Assembly (NCBI GenBank): GCA_964247055.1
Contig: OZ176054.1
Location: 2,232,001-2,296,000 of the forward strand
DNA from: Paragordius varius
Taxonomy: Eukaryota > Nematomorpha
Direction: 5' to 3'
Length of the DNA: 64,000 nt
Shown: one piece after another, positions 51,401-61,934 of the stretch
Numbering within the stretch: position 1 is the first letter of the stretch
How the letters are laid out: the number at the start of each line of letters is the position of its first letter
The notes under the pieces: generated by a model
Database searches by the model: none
What the model was told of the DNA's origin: nothing
Seen by the model: the letters and a program-made list of their open reading frames with translations, nothing else
Program-made: the position numbers and the translations under genes

Positions 51401-52315
51401 TTATACCTAGTGGATATACTTTATTTTTTAAAATTATTGATTGTTTTGTATTTTTAATTTCAGATGGATGTTGTGTAGCCACTTTTAGTAGAATTTACTA
51501 TTATGGGATTGGACCATTTGTATTTACCTAATCTTTTTATTCAATTTAATTGTAGAATTTATCTAACTTTATTCTGTAAATTGGTTAATTTGACATGTCA
51601 ATTTGCCACGATTTTGCTTGCAAGTCTCTCTTATCGGACTGTACGATTACTTATTGTTATTTGCCATATCTGGCATAATTGGATCGCTTGGGGATATGCA
51701 GAGCTTGTGCAGCCGCCCGGATCTATCACACTATACATAAGCCCCTTTTAGATTTTTAATACTTTGGCTCTTAGATTGTTTAGTATCTTATTAAATGCCT
51801 AGAATTTTGTTATTCATGCATGGAATATAACTTGTATCGACTTGTTCGTTTGAAATTTAAACATATGTACACGAGGAATGATTGTTATTTTTAAATTAAA
51901 TCCAAATTTAAAAATTAAATTTCGGAAAAATCCTATTGGTGGCCTCAATTTTCTTTTTTGTTTTGGCCTTTCCATGCCATTAGGTATCGGAAAATGCAAG
52001 AATAATGGGGTGGTGCAAAACCTTGTTGAGCAGTGTAATTCTCATTCATGTCTGCCAATATTTAATACAAAATTAGCAATAACTGGTGTCGTAAAAAAAT
52101 TTACAAACGCAACCTAATCAGGGTTGAGAAAAAAACCATCTTATATCACCAGTATTATTTTAAATCAATTGAAAAATGTGATGTATTAAAATGTATAACC
52201 GCATAAAAATAATTTTTTTTGTCGCACAATTTATTGAAATTCAATTAAAAATTAATTGTAAATTTAGCCCTGAATACTTTAAAAAAATGATATAAAATTT
52301 TACTACTACGTATGT
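48488..52315. other. Repeat-rich stretch with hAT ends; possible decayed membrane-protein reading
   Basis: Copies of dispersed repeats lie at about 48940-49230 (like 40510-40850) and 49400-49920 (like the foldback at 35575-36690). GCGGCCCGCGGTTTGAGTACGACTG at about 50004-50028 is a hAT end like the one at 4859, reversed; its partner end was not found. GGTTCCGGTTCGAAGCCC near 50640 may be another element end. Near 51480-51730 short hydrophobic frames (e.g. LLLFAISGIIGSLGD) are open but I cannot build a gene from them. 51878-52117 is open for 79 codons without resemblance. Confidence 0.4.
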
Positions 52316-53259
52316 AGTATACGTAAGGTGACCAGATTTTTTGAAGGATAAAGCGGGACAAATCTGAGAAGGGGGGGGGGGGGTCATTGGGGGGTACAAC
52401 CAAAAATTTTTATACAAAAAATTTATTGTAATATTTATTTATTTTTAACACAAATACATTATAAATATAAAATGTACCTTACAGGTTGTTTGTACTCTAT
52501 TCAATAAATTTACATGTGCACGAACAAAGGGTGAGTGATTGTAATATTCTAGAAAAAAAATAATAAAGACGAAATCACAAAGTGCGCTGGGTGATGCAAG
52601 AAGCGGCACAAAAAATATTTTTAACAATTTAGCGAATAATCTTAATCGAAACATTATTGGAAGATACACAACGCTATTCAAACAGCTACTGATTTGTTAC
52701 CCCTGGATGTGGAAAATATAGATGTTAAAATGCTTGGATATTGTAGAACTGTTGGTTAGCTCTTTTGCCAGCGATTGAAATATTTCTAAAAATGTGATCT
52801 CCTAGAATCCTGTTTTTTATCACAGGACAAAGGTCAAAAATCCAAGTCAAAAAAAGTTAGAAAATAATTTTATACCATTACCTAATCGCAATATTATAAA
52901 GCTCCAGAAAAACAAGGCTCAATGAATAGCCAGAATATAAAAATGTTTTATACAAACAGAAACGATTATTTGGAAGACAAGACGGTGCACAATGACACTT
53001 TTTGATGAAGTCTCATTATTCAATAAATATATTGAATGAAAACTTATATTATGGGCAACAGAAAAAAATACGTAGGATAGAAATGGTTAAAATAATCATT
53101 TTTAAACAAATTATGTTCCATACAAAATTATTTTAATTGTAGAATTTGGATTATCTTTACCTGAACCACTGCTATTGAACGCGTTTTTCCACAGTAAATT
53201 AAGTAAGGACACGGAATCAAATTTAAATATTGAATAAAAGCCATTTTGTGTGTTCAAAT

Positions 53260-55002
53260 ATAATTTGACAAATTATAAAGACTTATACAATATTTTACGT
53301 GATTTTGTTTATTTTTTTACACAAAAACTTTAAAGAAAATATTTTATTCTTTGGTATATTTTTTGTTTGAGTGAATGCGTTTTGGCAGATTGTCATCATT
53401 TTTTAAAATATTGTATAAGTCTTCACAAGAATTTGTTAAATTATATTTGACATATAAAACGGCCTTTAAAGTTTTAACATTTAAATTTGATTTTTCCGAT
53501 GTCCACACCTGATTTACTATGGAAAAAACGCAGTAGCAGCGTTGGTTCCAGGTAAAGATAGTGCGAATTCCACAATTTTTAAAATATTATTGTATGTAAT
53601 ATAGTTGGCTTCAAAATGATGAAATATTTCCAACCATTTCTTTTCTACTGTATATTTTTCTTTGTCCATAATTTAAGTTTTTCATAATTAATATATCTTT
53701 TAACTAATGATTCTTCAGAAAAAAAGATCATTTTCTGAAAGATTACTTTTTGAGAATTTATGAGAACAGATATAATCAAATGATTTTTAAACATCGCACC
53801 AATTAAATTCTGATTTTAATGTTATCCAATGAAAATGATCAATTTCATTGAATTGCGTCGTCCAGTTTTCCAAATAATCTTTACAGTTTGTATAAAACAT
53901 TTTTATATGGTACAGGATATCTTGGCGATTTATTAAGCCTTGTTTTTCTAATTATTTATTATATTGCGGATGGTTAATGGTATAAAATTATTTTCTAACC
54001 GTTCTTGACATTGGAATTTTAGGTTACTAACGTCATTGGCTACTTCGATTGTCGAAATTTTGTCACCTTCTATAAATTTAATAACATTTTGAAAGAGAGA
54101 AGCTTGTTTATGTAAGAATTCTAACCATATTTTTGAAGAATCACTTTCAAAAAACTTTTTTAAAGTTGTAGGATATTTGTCCTGTGATAAAAAAAGATTT
54201 TAAATGATCATACATTTTTAAAATTCTTTCGATAGCTGGCATAAAAGCTAACCAACGAGTTTTACAATATCCAAGCATTTTTGATATTGAACTTCTGCAT
54301 TTTCACAGAATTCTTTAAGCGTTTCAACACTACCGTGTATATATAAAAATAGGAATATATTTTAACAACTACATTTTCCACATCTAGGGGTAACAAATCA
54401 GCAGCTGTTTAAATAGCGTTGTGTATTATATGCGCTGCACACCCAACGCCAATAATGTTTTGATTAAGATTAACTGTTAATTTATGAAAAATATTTTTTT
54501 TTCCTCTCCTTGCTTTTCCACCAAAGTTCATATTAGTGTTGTCAGCGCAATATACGATAATTTTGTATTTTAAATTATTTTTTTGCATTATTGAAGTAAA
54601 TATTATTTCGGAATTTTCACCGGGTAGGGAAATTAAATCTAATTTATTGAATAAGGTGCGAATAACCTGTAAGGTCCAGTCCATATATCTAAAGGAATGA
54701 TTGTGATTAACAGCGTGAAAAGACAACACGCCCTCAGCTAGTGCCAAATTCTTTTCTTCCTCTCCAAAAGGGGTTTTTCGAAAAATATCGCTCATTTTGT
54801 AAGATGATGCCGCCATATCTAAACATTTTTTATGTTTCTGTGTTTCCATATGCTTTGTAATATCATACTTGCCGCCATATGCTAGGGTGAATTCCCCCTC
54901 GCATTTAAGACATTTAACAAATGATTCATTCTTCGTTTTTTTAATAAAAGGAAAATCCTTCATTAATTCATCGTTGAATTTACAACCTCTTTTTGTGCTC
55001 AT
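53260..55002 (-). pseudogene. hAT transposase of composite copy 2 (intact N-terminal third)
   Basis: The first 197 codons (55002-54409) are open, from ATG MSTKRGCKFNDELMK. Residues 31-57 form a BED-type finger: Cys31, Cys34, His51 and His57 (C-x2-C...H-x5-H). Then come YCADNTNMNFGGKARRG, with the second catalytic aspartate, and GVGCAAHIIHNAI. The first-Asp block of copy 1 (LYSDASNHHEA) is deleted here, since the protein jumps from QVIRTLFNKL to DLISLPGENSE. Downstream sequence to about 53260 aligns with the rest of the copy 1 transposase but is broken by stops and shifts. It cannot encode full transposase. Confidence 0.85.
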
Positions 55003-55024
55003 ATTTATAAACTACTATTAGTAT

Positions 55025-55275
55025 AATAATATTATATTAACTTAATTTTCTGGAATAAACGTGTAAGGTACCGATTTGTGGTATCAATTTGTCTTTTAAG
55101 CTACCGATTTGTGGTATTAATTTGGCTTTTTAATAATGTTGGCAAGTAATAAAACTAAAATATTAAATAAATATTATATTACCTTAATTTTGTGAAATAA
55201 ACGTGTAAGGTACCGATTTGTGGTATCAATTTGTCTTTTAATCTAGAGATTTGTGGTATTAACTTGGCTTTTTGA
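55025..55275. repeat. Tandem duplication of a hAT sub-terminal segment
   Basis: Two adjacent copies of roughly 120-150 bp share ACGTGTAAGGTACCGATTTG, TGGTATCAATTTGTCTTTTA and GGTATTAA(T/C)TTGGCTTTTT. In copy 1 the same region (6820-6905) occurs once. The duplication therefore arose in this copy or its recent ancestor. Confidence 0.8.
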
Positions 55276-55721
55276 TAATAATGACAGTAGTAGTAGGAAG
55301 TATAGTGTATAATCATTGATATAAATTCGAAAAAAATAAATATTTTAAATTTAAAATAAAAAAATTTAATTTAAAATTGAATAGATTTTAAAGATATTTA
55401 ATGATAAAAAATTTAAACGGACAAAAAAAATTTATTTGTATTAAAAAAAATTTTTTTTATATAATCGTGAAAAAGCGGGACATTTAAAAACGTAGCAGAA
55501 AGCGGGACAAAGTGTGAAAAAGCGGGACTGTCCCGCCAAAAGCGGGACGTCTGGTCACCTTAAGTATACGTTACTAGTTTTTCATTAATTATTGCAAAAT
55601 AGCATAAAGCATAGGGTACTATTAGTCTGTGTTGCTATTTTCGCTTTTTACGAAAATTAGCCCTCTTTGCTAAATTCGGATTTCTGGCAATGTTTAATCA
55701 CTAGCAACGTATATTTACTCA

Positions 55722-57250
55722 TACGGTGACCAGATAGGCTGTTTTTCGCAGTACAGTACTGGATTTTCAGAAAAAAACTGCGACTGTACTGCGCCCACTT
55801 TTGTACTGCTTTTTGAAATTAAAAGAATAATATTTTATAAATATATATTAATTACTTTTTATTTCTTCAAAAAAAATTAAATTTTGATATAGCACTGTAA
55901 AAATAACCCTATTGTAAAGAAATGGTTCATTTTGCGGTAAAAAACTAAGATTGGCCTATTTCTTGGGGTAAATATCTTATTTTCTCCTCGAATTAAACAT
56001 AAAATTGGATTTTGGATCGGTCAAACCGCTTATGATTGCAGCCTTTCGCCCAATTACGAACTATAAATCTCGGACTTTAATTCAGGCTAATGGCTCTTTC
56101 ACTCAGGGTTTCCGCAAAAAGAGGTGCCTCAAGATTTAATATTAAAAAAATTAATTTATGATATTTTAATAAGTGTTTGATCAAGTTTAGAAAGTTCATT
56201 TTTTGTTAGAATTATTAAAAAATTATATAGAACTATTATTCCCGTAACTATTATATTTAAAATTTATTATATATGGCATATGATTTCGAAATATTCTTTT
56301 TTGAAAAAATTAAGAATTTTTACGTTTTCTATACATATTAGGTGGGAGGTATATTACTTTATTTTTTTCCTAAACTTTAATTTTGATTAGTTTTCTTATT
56401 TTTTTGTATAAACAAATTTGAGTTTTGTTGAAGCGTACTTCAAACTATTTTGAAGCATGATGGAAACGGTATAACGCTTTAAGATATAATAAAACCCTTT
56501 TTCTAAATAATTTGATGATGGTGAACATTATTATAGGTTCAGAAATTTAATTTAAAGGTTTGTTTACCAGCAAATTCGGTGAATTCTTGTAAAAAAACAC
56601 AATTTTTATTTAACATAAATTTGAAAACGAATGAAGATTCTAAGCAAATTTTTGAGTGAGAAGAATTTCAATATTATCGAATTATATTTTTATAAAGTGT
56701 TATAACATCTCAACTGTTTATACCGTTTCCATCATAAAAATTAAATTTTTGAAAGTATGCCTTTTAAAAAAATATATTTAGTCGATATCAAAATTTAGCA
56801 TATATTTAAAATTATTGCACAATGTCGAAATTTTTGCGTTTATTTTAAGAGCAGTCCATTTTAAAAGACCCCAAAAATTTGGGACTTTTAGCCCACATCT
56901 AAAAATTTAAAATATTTAAAAATATTGTTTTACTTTTTATATGTAGTTTATGTTATATTTTAGTGATATCTTTTGAAATAAGGCATTTAGCTTTCACCAA
57001 ATTTATTTGAAAAAATTGTGCAACTTTTGCAATTTTATACGAAACACTTACCTTAAAAGTGTAAACTTTTTAATAACTCGCAAAGGTTAAAACCAAAAGC
57101 ACCATGATAATCCTGATATTTACCAATCAGAATATATATATATTTCATCAGGATATTTTTAAATTGTGTAACACCATACCGATGGTGTAAAAATAGGCAA
57201 AATATGTTTTAATTTTGTACTGCGTCAAAGCATAAAATATCTGGTCACAT
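55722..57250. mobile_element. Non-autonomous hAT-like element of about 1.5 kb
   Basis: The left end is ACGGTGACCAGATA, followed by several GTACTG/CAGTAC motifs (55750-55810). The right end is TTTTGTACTGCG...TATCTGGTCAC (57213-57248), the inverted counterpart. Flanks TTACTCAT and TTTATCAT agree at six of eight positions, so the target duplication is imperfect. The GTGACCAGA end resembles the composite hATs next door. The inside carries foldback-family sequence (56450-57140) and no transposase. Confidence 0.6.
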
Positions 57251-58628
57251 TTATCATACGGTAATATTTTATAATAAATATTTTTACAAATTGTAGAATT
57301 TGTATTTACTATATATTCATTTCGCTGATCGCGCAAAAAACGCGGAGGGCCGCGTGTTACATATCCATGGTTTAAATTATATTAACGGTTCTTTTACTCT
57401 TTTGTAATTCTACCTATGTAAGCCTTATTTATAAAATCCAATTGTAACATATAAATTATTGATTTTAAAGACTTGCCATATGTATTTTAATTTTATATCT
57501 TTTTCAAATCATAGATATATTTGGCTGAAAAGGGTTCGACTAAAATTATTTAAAATGATTGATACATCTAAAAGATTATAGAAATCATATTTTTGTTGAT
57601 CCAACATAGTTTTTAGGATTCATTTACTCCTCAGAAAACTATACTAAAATTTGATTATAAATCCTTTGCCGTTAACGCGGATTAAAAAAATTTATATTTT
57701 TATAAATCTTTTAGCGCACATATCAATAATTATTAATAGGCAAAGCTTTCGTTGATTATAAAAATATTTGAAAAAAATACAATTTTTAGCACATAAAAAT
57801 AAATTAAGCCATGATAAATGTTGGCAGAGCTTTGATTTTTTTTGATTGGGAAGGCCACATTTAACGACGGCGAACTGATATTCACCTACAAATAACGCAA
57901 TCTTTCCGCACTCCAAGCTCGATACTGCCTTTAAAACCTGATCTTCTACAATCTCCAATAATTTAACCTTGCTGGACATGATACTTGAAGATGCAGGATG
58001 TAAAACCTATTGGAAATCCAAATCAAATCCTACCCTTGACTCAGCCACCTTCAATCTTGAAGAAAGGCGTTGGCGGAATATAAACAAGATATACATCAAA
58101 ATTATATTAAATGGCTCCCAAACATATGGAAAGTTTAAAAAAGGAGTTGAAAACATGGATCCTAGGAGAGGCGTAATAGATATCTTACTATTCATAGGCA
58201 AGTATCAAAATTATAACTTTGGGGAGGGGGCGATAAAAAATTGATAAGGGAAAATAGGCAAAATGGTAGGAACCACTAAACAACGTTAGTAACCTAAAAT
58301 GGTTATATGATTGAAAAAGCCGTCTAGACATGATAACAATACTGCATTTATAATTACATAATTTATTTAATTTCTATGACTATATCAAACATTAATATAA
58401 TTTGATTTAAATTTGAATAAATCAATTAAAATTTGGATGGTTTAACAACAATTCTAATAAATTTTAATTAAATATAATAATTAAGTAGTCATAATTAAGT
58501 ATTAAAATGTGGCAGCTTTAAAAATTTTCTTTGCGTGTGTATATAAAAATAAAGAGGTGTCAATTTGCAATCATATTTTTTTTATGAGATCTTGTTGTAC
58601 ACATAAATTTAAATATAAAATAGAATAA
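57251..58628. other. Intergenic stretch downstream of the KH gene with overlapping open frames
   Basis: A hAT-like end, GGAGGGCCGCGTGTTAC, lies at 57335-57355. Around 57690-58250 both strands are open: minus 57979-57692 (MSSKVKLLEIVEDQVLKAV...) and plus 57969-58244 (MLDMILEDAGCKTY...GSQTYGKFKKGVENMD). The composition is more balanced than the surroundings, suggesting coding DNA or a transposon fragment. I recognise neither product. The rest is A+T-rich filler. Confidence 0.35.
57692..57979 (-). CDS. Hypothetical protein or relic, unrecognised
   Basis: A 95-codon frame. The first about 50 residues have mixed composition (MSSKVKLLEIVEDQVLKAVS, then GKIALFVGEYQF), while the last 30 are F/C/I-rich and look like non-coding read-through. 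It could be one exon of a small-intron gene: the minus strand upstream also stays open (58201-58007, RQRLSSRLKVAESRVGFD). It lies 650 bp downstream of the KH gene on the same strand. No domain or family was recognised. The overlapping plus-strand frame 57969-58244 is an equally good candidate. Confidence 0.25.
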   Translation of the reverse strand: MSSKVKLLEIVEDQVLKAVSSLECGKIALFVGEYQFAVVKCGLPNQKKSKLCQHLSWLNLFLCAKNCIFFKYFYNQRKLCLLIIIDMCAKRFIKI

Positions 58629-59754
58629 TTAAATTTGAGTCAAATTTTGTTGCGTATAATTTCGAATGATATCCAAAATCTGTTGTAATGAAGTACAATA
58701 TTCCAACAAATTTTTCGCATAATCTTCGGTTGTTCTAATAGATAAAAGTACCTTTAATTGGTTAAAAAATATTTATGAAACCTTATTCCCACCATCGCTC
58801 GATAAGGTACAAGTCAATTTTGGCTCCTTAATATAACTTTTTATCAGTTTGAATTCATCGTGATTCATTTGAAATTGAACCTCAATCAACAAATTGTTCT
58901 GTTTAGATAAAATTAAAAATATACCTGGACACTATAATAACCAGTGCATAAAGTTTGGATGTTTTTTGACATTAAACAAATATTTTTTGTGATTAAACAA
59001 TGTAATTGAGTATGATTGTAATCGGTGGTGTCAATAACAGTTAATTCCTTGATATTTTTTGGGGCAGATAAATTGGTTGAATAATTTACATTGAGTGAAA
59101 CTGAAAAAACATGTTTTAACTATTGGTTAGTAATTAAAAAAATTTACTTTTGATAATAAGCTAATTTGATAGATCCAATCAGTAATTTTCAAAAATTTAC
59201 TAGCTTTAAACTTTAAGATAAATTGGAAGATCGGCTTAGTATTGACAAATTTAAAATTATATTCCATATTAGTTTTGTTCTATAAATAAGAATAATTAAA
59301 TAAGTTTACAAGTGTAAAAAGTTCCTTTAAAGCTATCAAGCTCAAATATTCCTCCTGCGTACCAATCGGTATAAGAACATACAGGTTAATTGGTTGAAAA
59401 CATCGTATAGTTTGTAACACATCTAAGAGACTCTTAGAATTTAACCCCTTAATGGTCACCTTAAAACAAAAGTTTGTATATTTAAAGGATATAAGCCAAA
59501 AATATATATTTCGATTCAATTTATTAAAAACCGTGTTGGACTTCAAAGGCGAACTTTTATTAATGTCAGGAAAATGGATTAGGCATTGAGTCGAATCCAT
59601 GATGTTTTGAATAGAATGACCAAATTTCCCTAAAACAGCGATAAAAAATAAATTAAAACGAATTTAAGGTATAGTTTTATAAACAATCCATTATAATATA
59701 ATTACCTATTATGGCAGAATGCTTGGAATAATCAACATCAATAGTAAGTAACAT
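58629..59754 (-). CDS. Bicaudal-C-like KH-domain RNA-binding protein (seven exons, tiny introns)
   Basis: Minus-strand exons are 59754-59706, 59629-59532, 59459-59310, 59279-59201, 59100-58925, 58898-58782 and 58751-58629. All are GT-AG, all in phase, giving 263 residues. Residues 3-80 match the Bicaudal-C KH domain: LTIDVDYSKHSAIIGKFGHS with the GxxG loop GKFG at 17-20, then CLIHFPDINK and KSNTVTIKG. BicC proteins bind mRNAs and regulate their translation and decay. After the KH domain the chain (NKTNMEYNF... to TQQNLTQI) is poorly conserved; it may be a degenerate second KH. No SAM domain is present, unlike typical BicC (about 900 residues). The ATG may be internal if upstream exons exist. 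Introns are 76, 72, 30, 100, 26 and 30 nt. Confidence 0.8.
59280..59309 (-). other. 30-nt intron of the KH gene
   Basis: It begins GTAAACTTATTTAATTATTC and ends TTATAG, in phase 0. It contains an in-frame stop, so removal is needed to extend the protein. Companion introns of 26 nt (58924-58899) and 30 nt (58781-58752) are in the same gene. Confidence 0.7.
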
Positions 59755-60509
59755 GGATAAAATAATTTATAAAATGAAAATAATTTAATTTGGATATTAT
59801 GCAACACGGAAAATTATATAGGGTTACTATAAGATTAATGACGCCATTCCAAATTGTTCTGGCGAGTCCAAAATTTTATCAAAAATTATCGAATATATAT
59901 GTATCACACCCAAAACACTTTCTTTCTCCAAAAATTTAGCTCAGAAAAATGTTGAATTACTAGTAACTCGATCCAATCTGACAGTTTTTGACAAGTATTG
60001 TTAAACAATTATTGCAGCAAATTAATACAGTGAAAAGTTGGATTGTAGTTTTGCTTTTCGATTTTAGAAATGTGTTACATTTAATAAATGATTTATAGTT
60101 TTTGTTATTTTATATTCCCTTTCATTTTTATTGCCCAAGTCTAATTTTTATATTTCTCATATCATTTAAAATTTGCTTTTTTATTACGTGTTGTTATCAT
60201 TAGAAATTTTTTTTGATTCCCTTCATCATGAAAAACAAAATGAAAATCGGCATTTGCTTGTATCATCAGCGTTTTCCATAAAAAATAAAAAACAATAAAA
60301 AAAACTTGAAACAAATTAACGGTACTAATTTAATAATATTTTAATTATGAATTCTTTTAACAAATTTTATAGGCAGCGCCAAAACGATATCCTGGCAAAT
60401 ATTTTTTATTCAAAACAATTTTGTCTATGAATAAATTAAGAATCGAATTAAAATCAATAGTTGATTTTACCTAAAATATAAAACTATACCAATTATTTTA
60501 TATCTAAAT
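59755..60509. other. Upstream region of the KH gene
   Basis: A+T-rich. A short minus-strand open piece near 59881-59828 (DKILDSPEQFGMASLIL) could be an upstream exon or chance. No clear promoter motif was seen. Confidence 0.35.
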
Positions 60510-60684
60510 TATAGATGTTCAACACGCTTTTTGCGGTGCGCACAATATAAAAATTTTCAAAAAATTAAAAATTTGGATTTTCAAGAATTCACCATTATAT
60601 AAAAAATATATCGTCCGAAATTGAGCTTAAAATAAATAAATAAAACCAATAGCGACCCGCGAAATATCTCTGTTAATACCCCTG
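60510..60684. mobile_element. 175-bp hAT-type MITE with perfect target duplication
   Basis: The left end TATAGATGTTCAACACGC is a decayed form of CAGGGGTGTTCAACACGC. The right end reads GCGACCCGCGAA...GTTAATACCCCTG. It is flanked by ATCTAAAT on both sides (60502-60509 and 60685-60692), an 8-bp hAT-style duplication. Ends resemble the element at 43857-44086, so both may belong to the same hAT group. Confidence 0.8.
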
Positions 60685-60797
60685 ATCTAAATGTATAAAC
60701 GAATGCTTGGTAGCCCCACACTCAAATATTTCCTTCAATATTAAAGTGGGGCCTTATCGGAAACTTCAATTTTAAGCAGCTAAGTGGAGATTTTTAT

Positions 60798-60984
60798 CAG
60801 TTGTATTCAAACCGCGGTTCTAAATGTGCTTTTTTATGGTCCTGAATTATTTATTAACTTTTTGATACATAAATATTTGTAAATGTGTCAAACAGCTATT
60901 TTATCGGTGTTATATGGTGCACGGTTTTTGAGACAAGATAAATATTTTTTGCGGCCTTTTAATATTTTTTGGTGAGAACCACTG
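60798..60984. mobile_element. hAT-type MITE, same family as 299-505
   Basis: Starts CAGTTGTATTCAAACCGCGG and ends TTGGTGAGAACCACTG. The inside shares TTATATGGTGCACGG and GAGACAAGATA with the element at 299-505. Flanking 8-mers (ATTTTTAT and TGTTAGAT) do not match, so this copy is older or rearranged. Both ends closely resemble those of the hAT relic at 4859-9793. Confidence 0.7.
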
Positions 60985-61451
60985 TGTTAGATTCTTTATT
61001 TTTTACATCCACACATTAATGTTTGTTAATTCCCATTATTTTTGGCTATGAGCAACAGTAGCGAATGAGGAAAAAACAACCAATGGTTGAAGTTAAAATT
61101 TAATCTATCTAACATTATTAAATTTTACTTAATTATAGAGATTATTTGTTTTATAACTTACCCTACTGCATCACCAATTGGCCAACAATAATGTGATTTG
61201 ACAAACATTAATGTGCATACTTTAACATTAATATTATTGCCGTATTTCATTGTGAACAAGCACCACTGTATTTTTTTTCTCCACAATTTGAATTTAATAT
61301 GTAACTGATAAATAAAAAATCACACTTAACGGACATGTAACTTAAATGCCCTTTTATCTAATCAAAACCGAAATGATAACAATAAATCGCACAGCTCTAG
61401 GCCATATTTTTAAATGACTAAAGGGGTATTTAATTTACATTCCAGCAACTA
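60985..61451. other. Short non-coding gap
   Basis: A+T-rich. It includes TTTTTTCTCCACAATTTGAA at about 61271, similar to stretches near 27198 and 61678. No gene. Confidence 0.35.
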
Positions 61452-61633
61452 CAGTAGCGTATGCAGTAAAAGATTGTTAGTGCAAAAAAATCTTAATGAA
61501 CACAAAGCAGGGGGACAATTTTCATATATTAATTATCATTCAGTCCTATTTATAAACATATCCATAATATCCCCCTGTTTTGTGTTCATTAAGATTATTT
61601 TGCACTAACAATCTTTTACTGCATACGCTACTG
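61452..61633. mobile_element. Tc1/mariner-type MITE, copy A
   Basis: A 182-bp hairpin-forming element bounded by CAGTAGCGTATGCAGTAAAA and its reverse complement, with TA on each side (61450-61451 and 61634-61635). The inverted arms reach inward about 65-70 bp, to CAGGGGGA. It is nearly identical to copy B at 62065-62244. TA duplications point to Tc1/mariner-class mobilisation. The 64-codon open frame across its left half is not a gene. Confidence 0.9.
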
Positions 61634-61934
61634 TATATATGATATTTATATTTTATTGTCACATGTTTAATAACACATTTTTTCTCCACAAGTTTTAAAA
61701 TGTAACTAATAACAACGAAAATTTACATAGCTATACACATGTATATTATTTCAATAATTAGTTAAAATAATATCTATTAAAATAAATCCTGCTGATATGA
61801 TATTATTGAAGCTACTTTATTGAAAATGTCATCTAGATTTATTTTAAATTTGATATTACAGTAATTCATAGATATTAATACTGTTATTTTTTTTTAATAT
61901 TACATTTAAAAGTTGTTTTACAAGTATACAAACA

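Larger units (their letters stand above)
52324..55562 (-). mobile_element. Composite hAT transposon copy 2 (head-to-head inverted duplication)
   Basis: A 3239-bp element. It begins TAAGGTGACCAGATTTTTTG and ends GACGTCTGGTCACCTTA, flanked by perfect AGTATACG duplications (52316-52323 and 55563-55570). It is the same family and layout as 6571-9727 but in reverse orientation. The transposase is on the minus strand (55002 to about 53260), with a decayed inverted arm at about 52450-53290 on the plus strand. Near its transposase-side end, about 120 bp with GGTACCGATTTGTGGTATCAAT is duplicated in tandem (about 55025-55275), unlike copy 1. A G-run of about 14 bases lies near 52369-52382. Confidence 0.9.

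Noticed and set aside
51480-51730. Possible phosphatidylinositol synthase-like membrane protein exons
   Set aside because: A short hydrophobic stretch loosely resembles the family, but the catalytic D-G-x2-A-R...G-x3-D-x3-D motif cannot be found and exons do not join in phase.
61414-61608. 64-codon plus-strand frame
   Set aside because: Formed by the left half and centre of MITE copy A.
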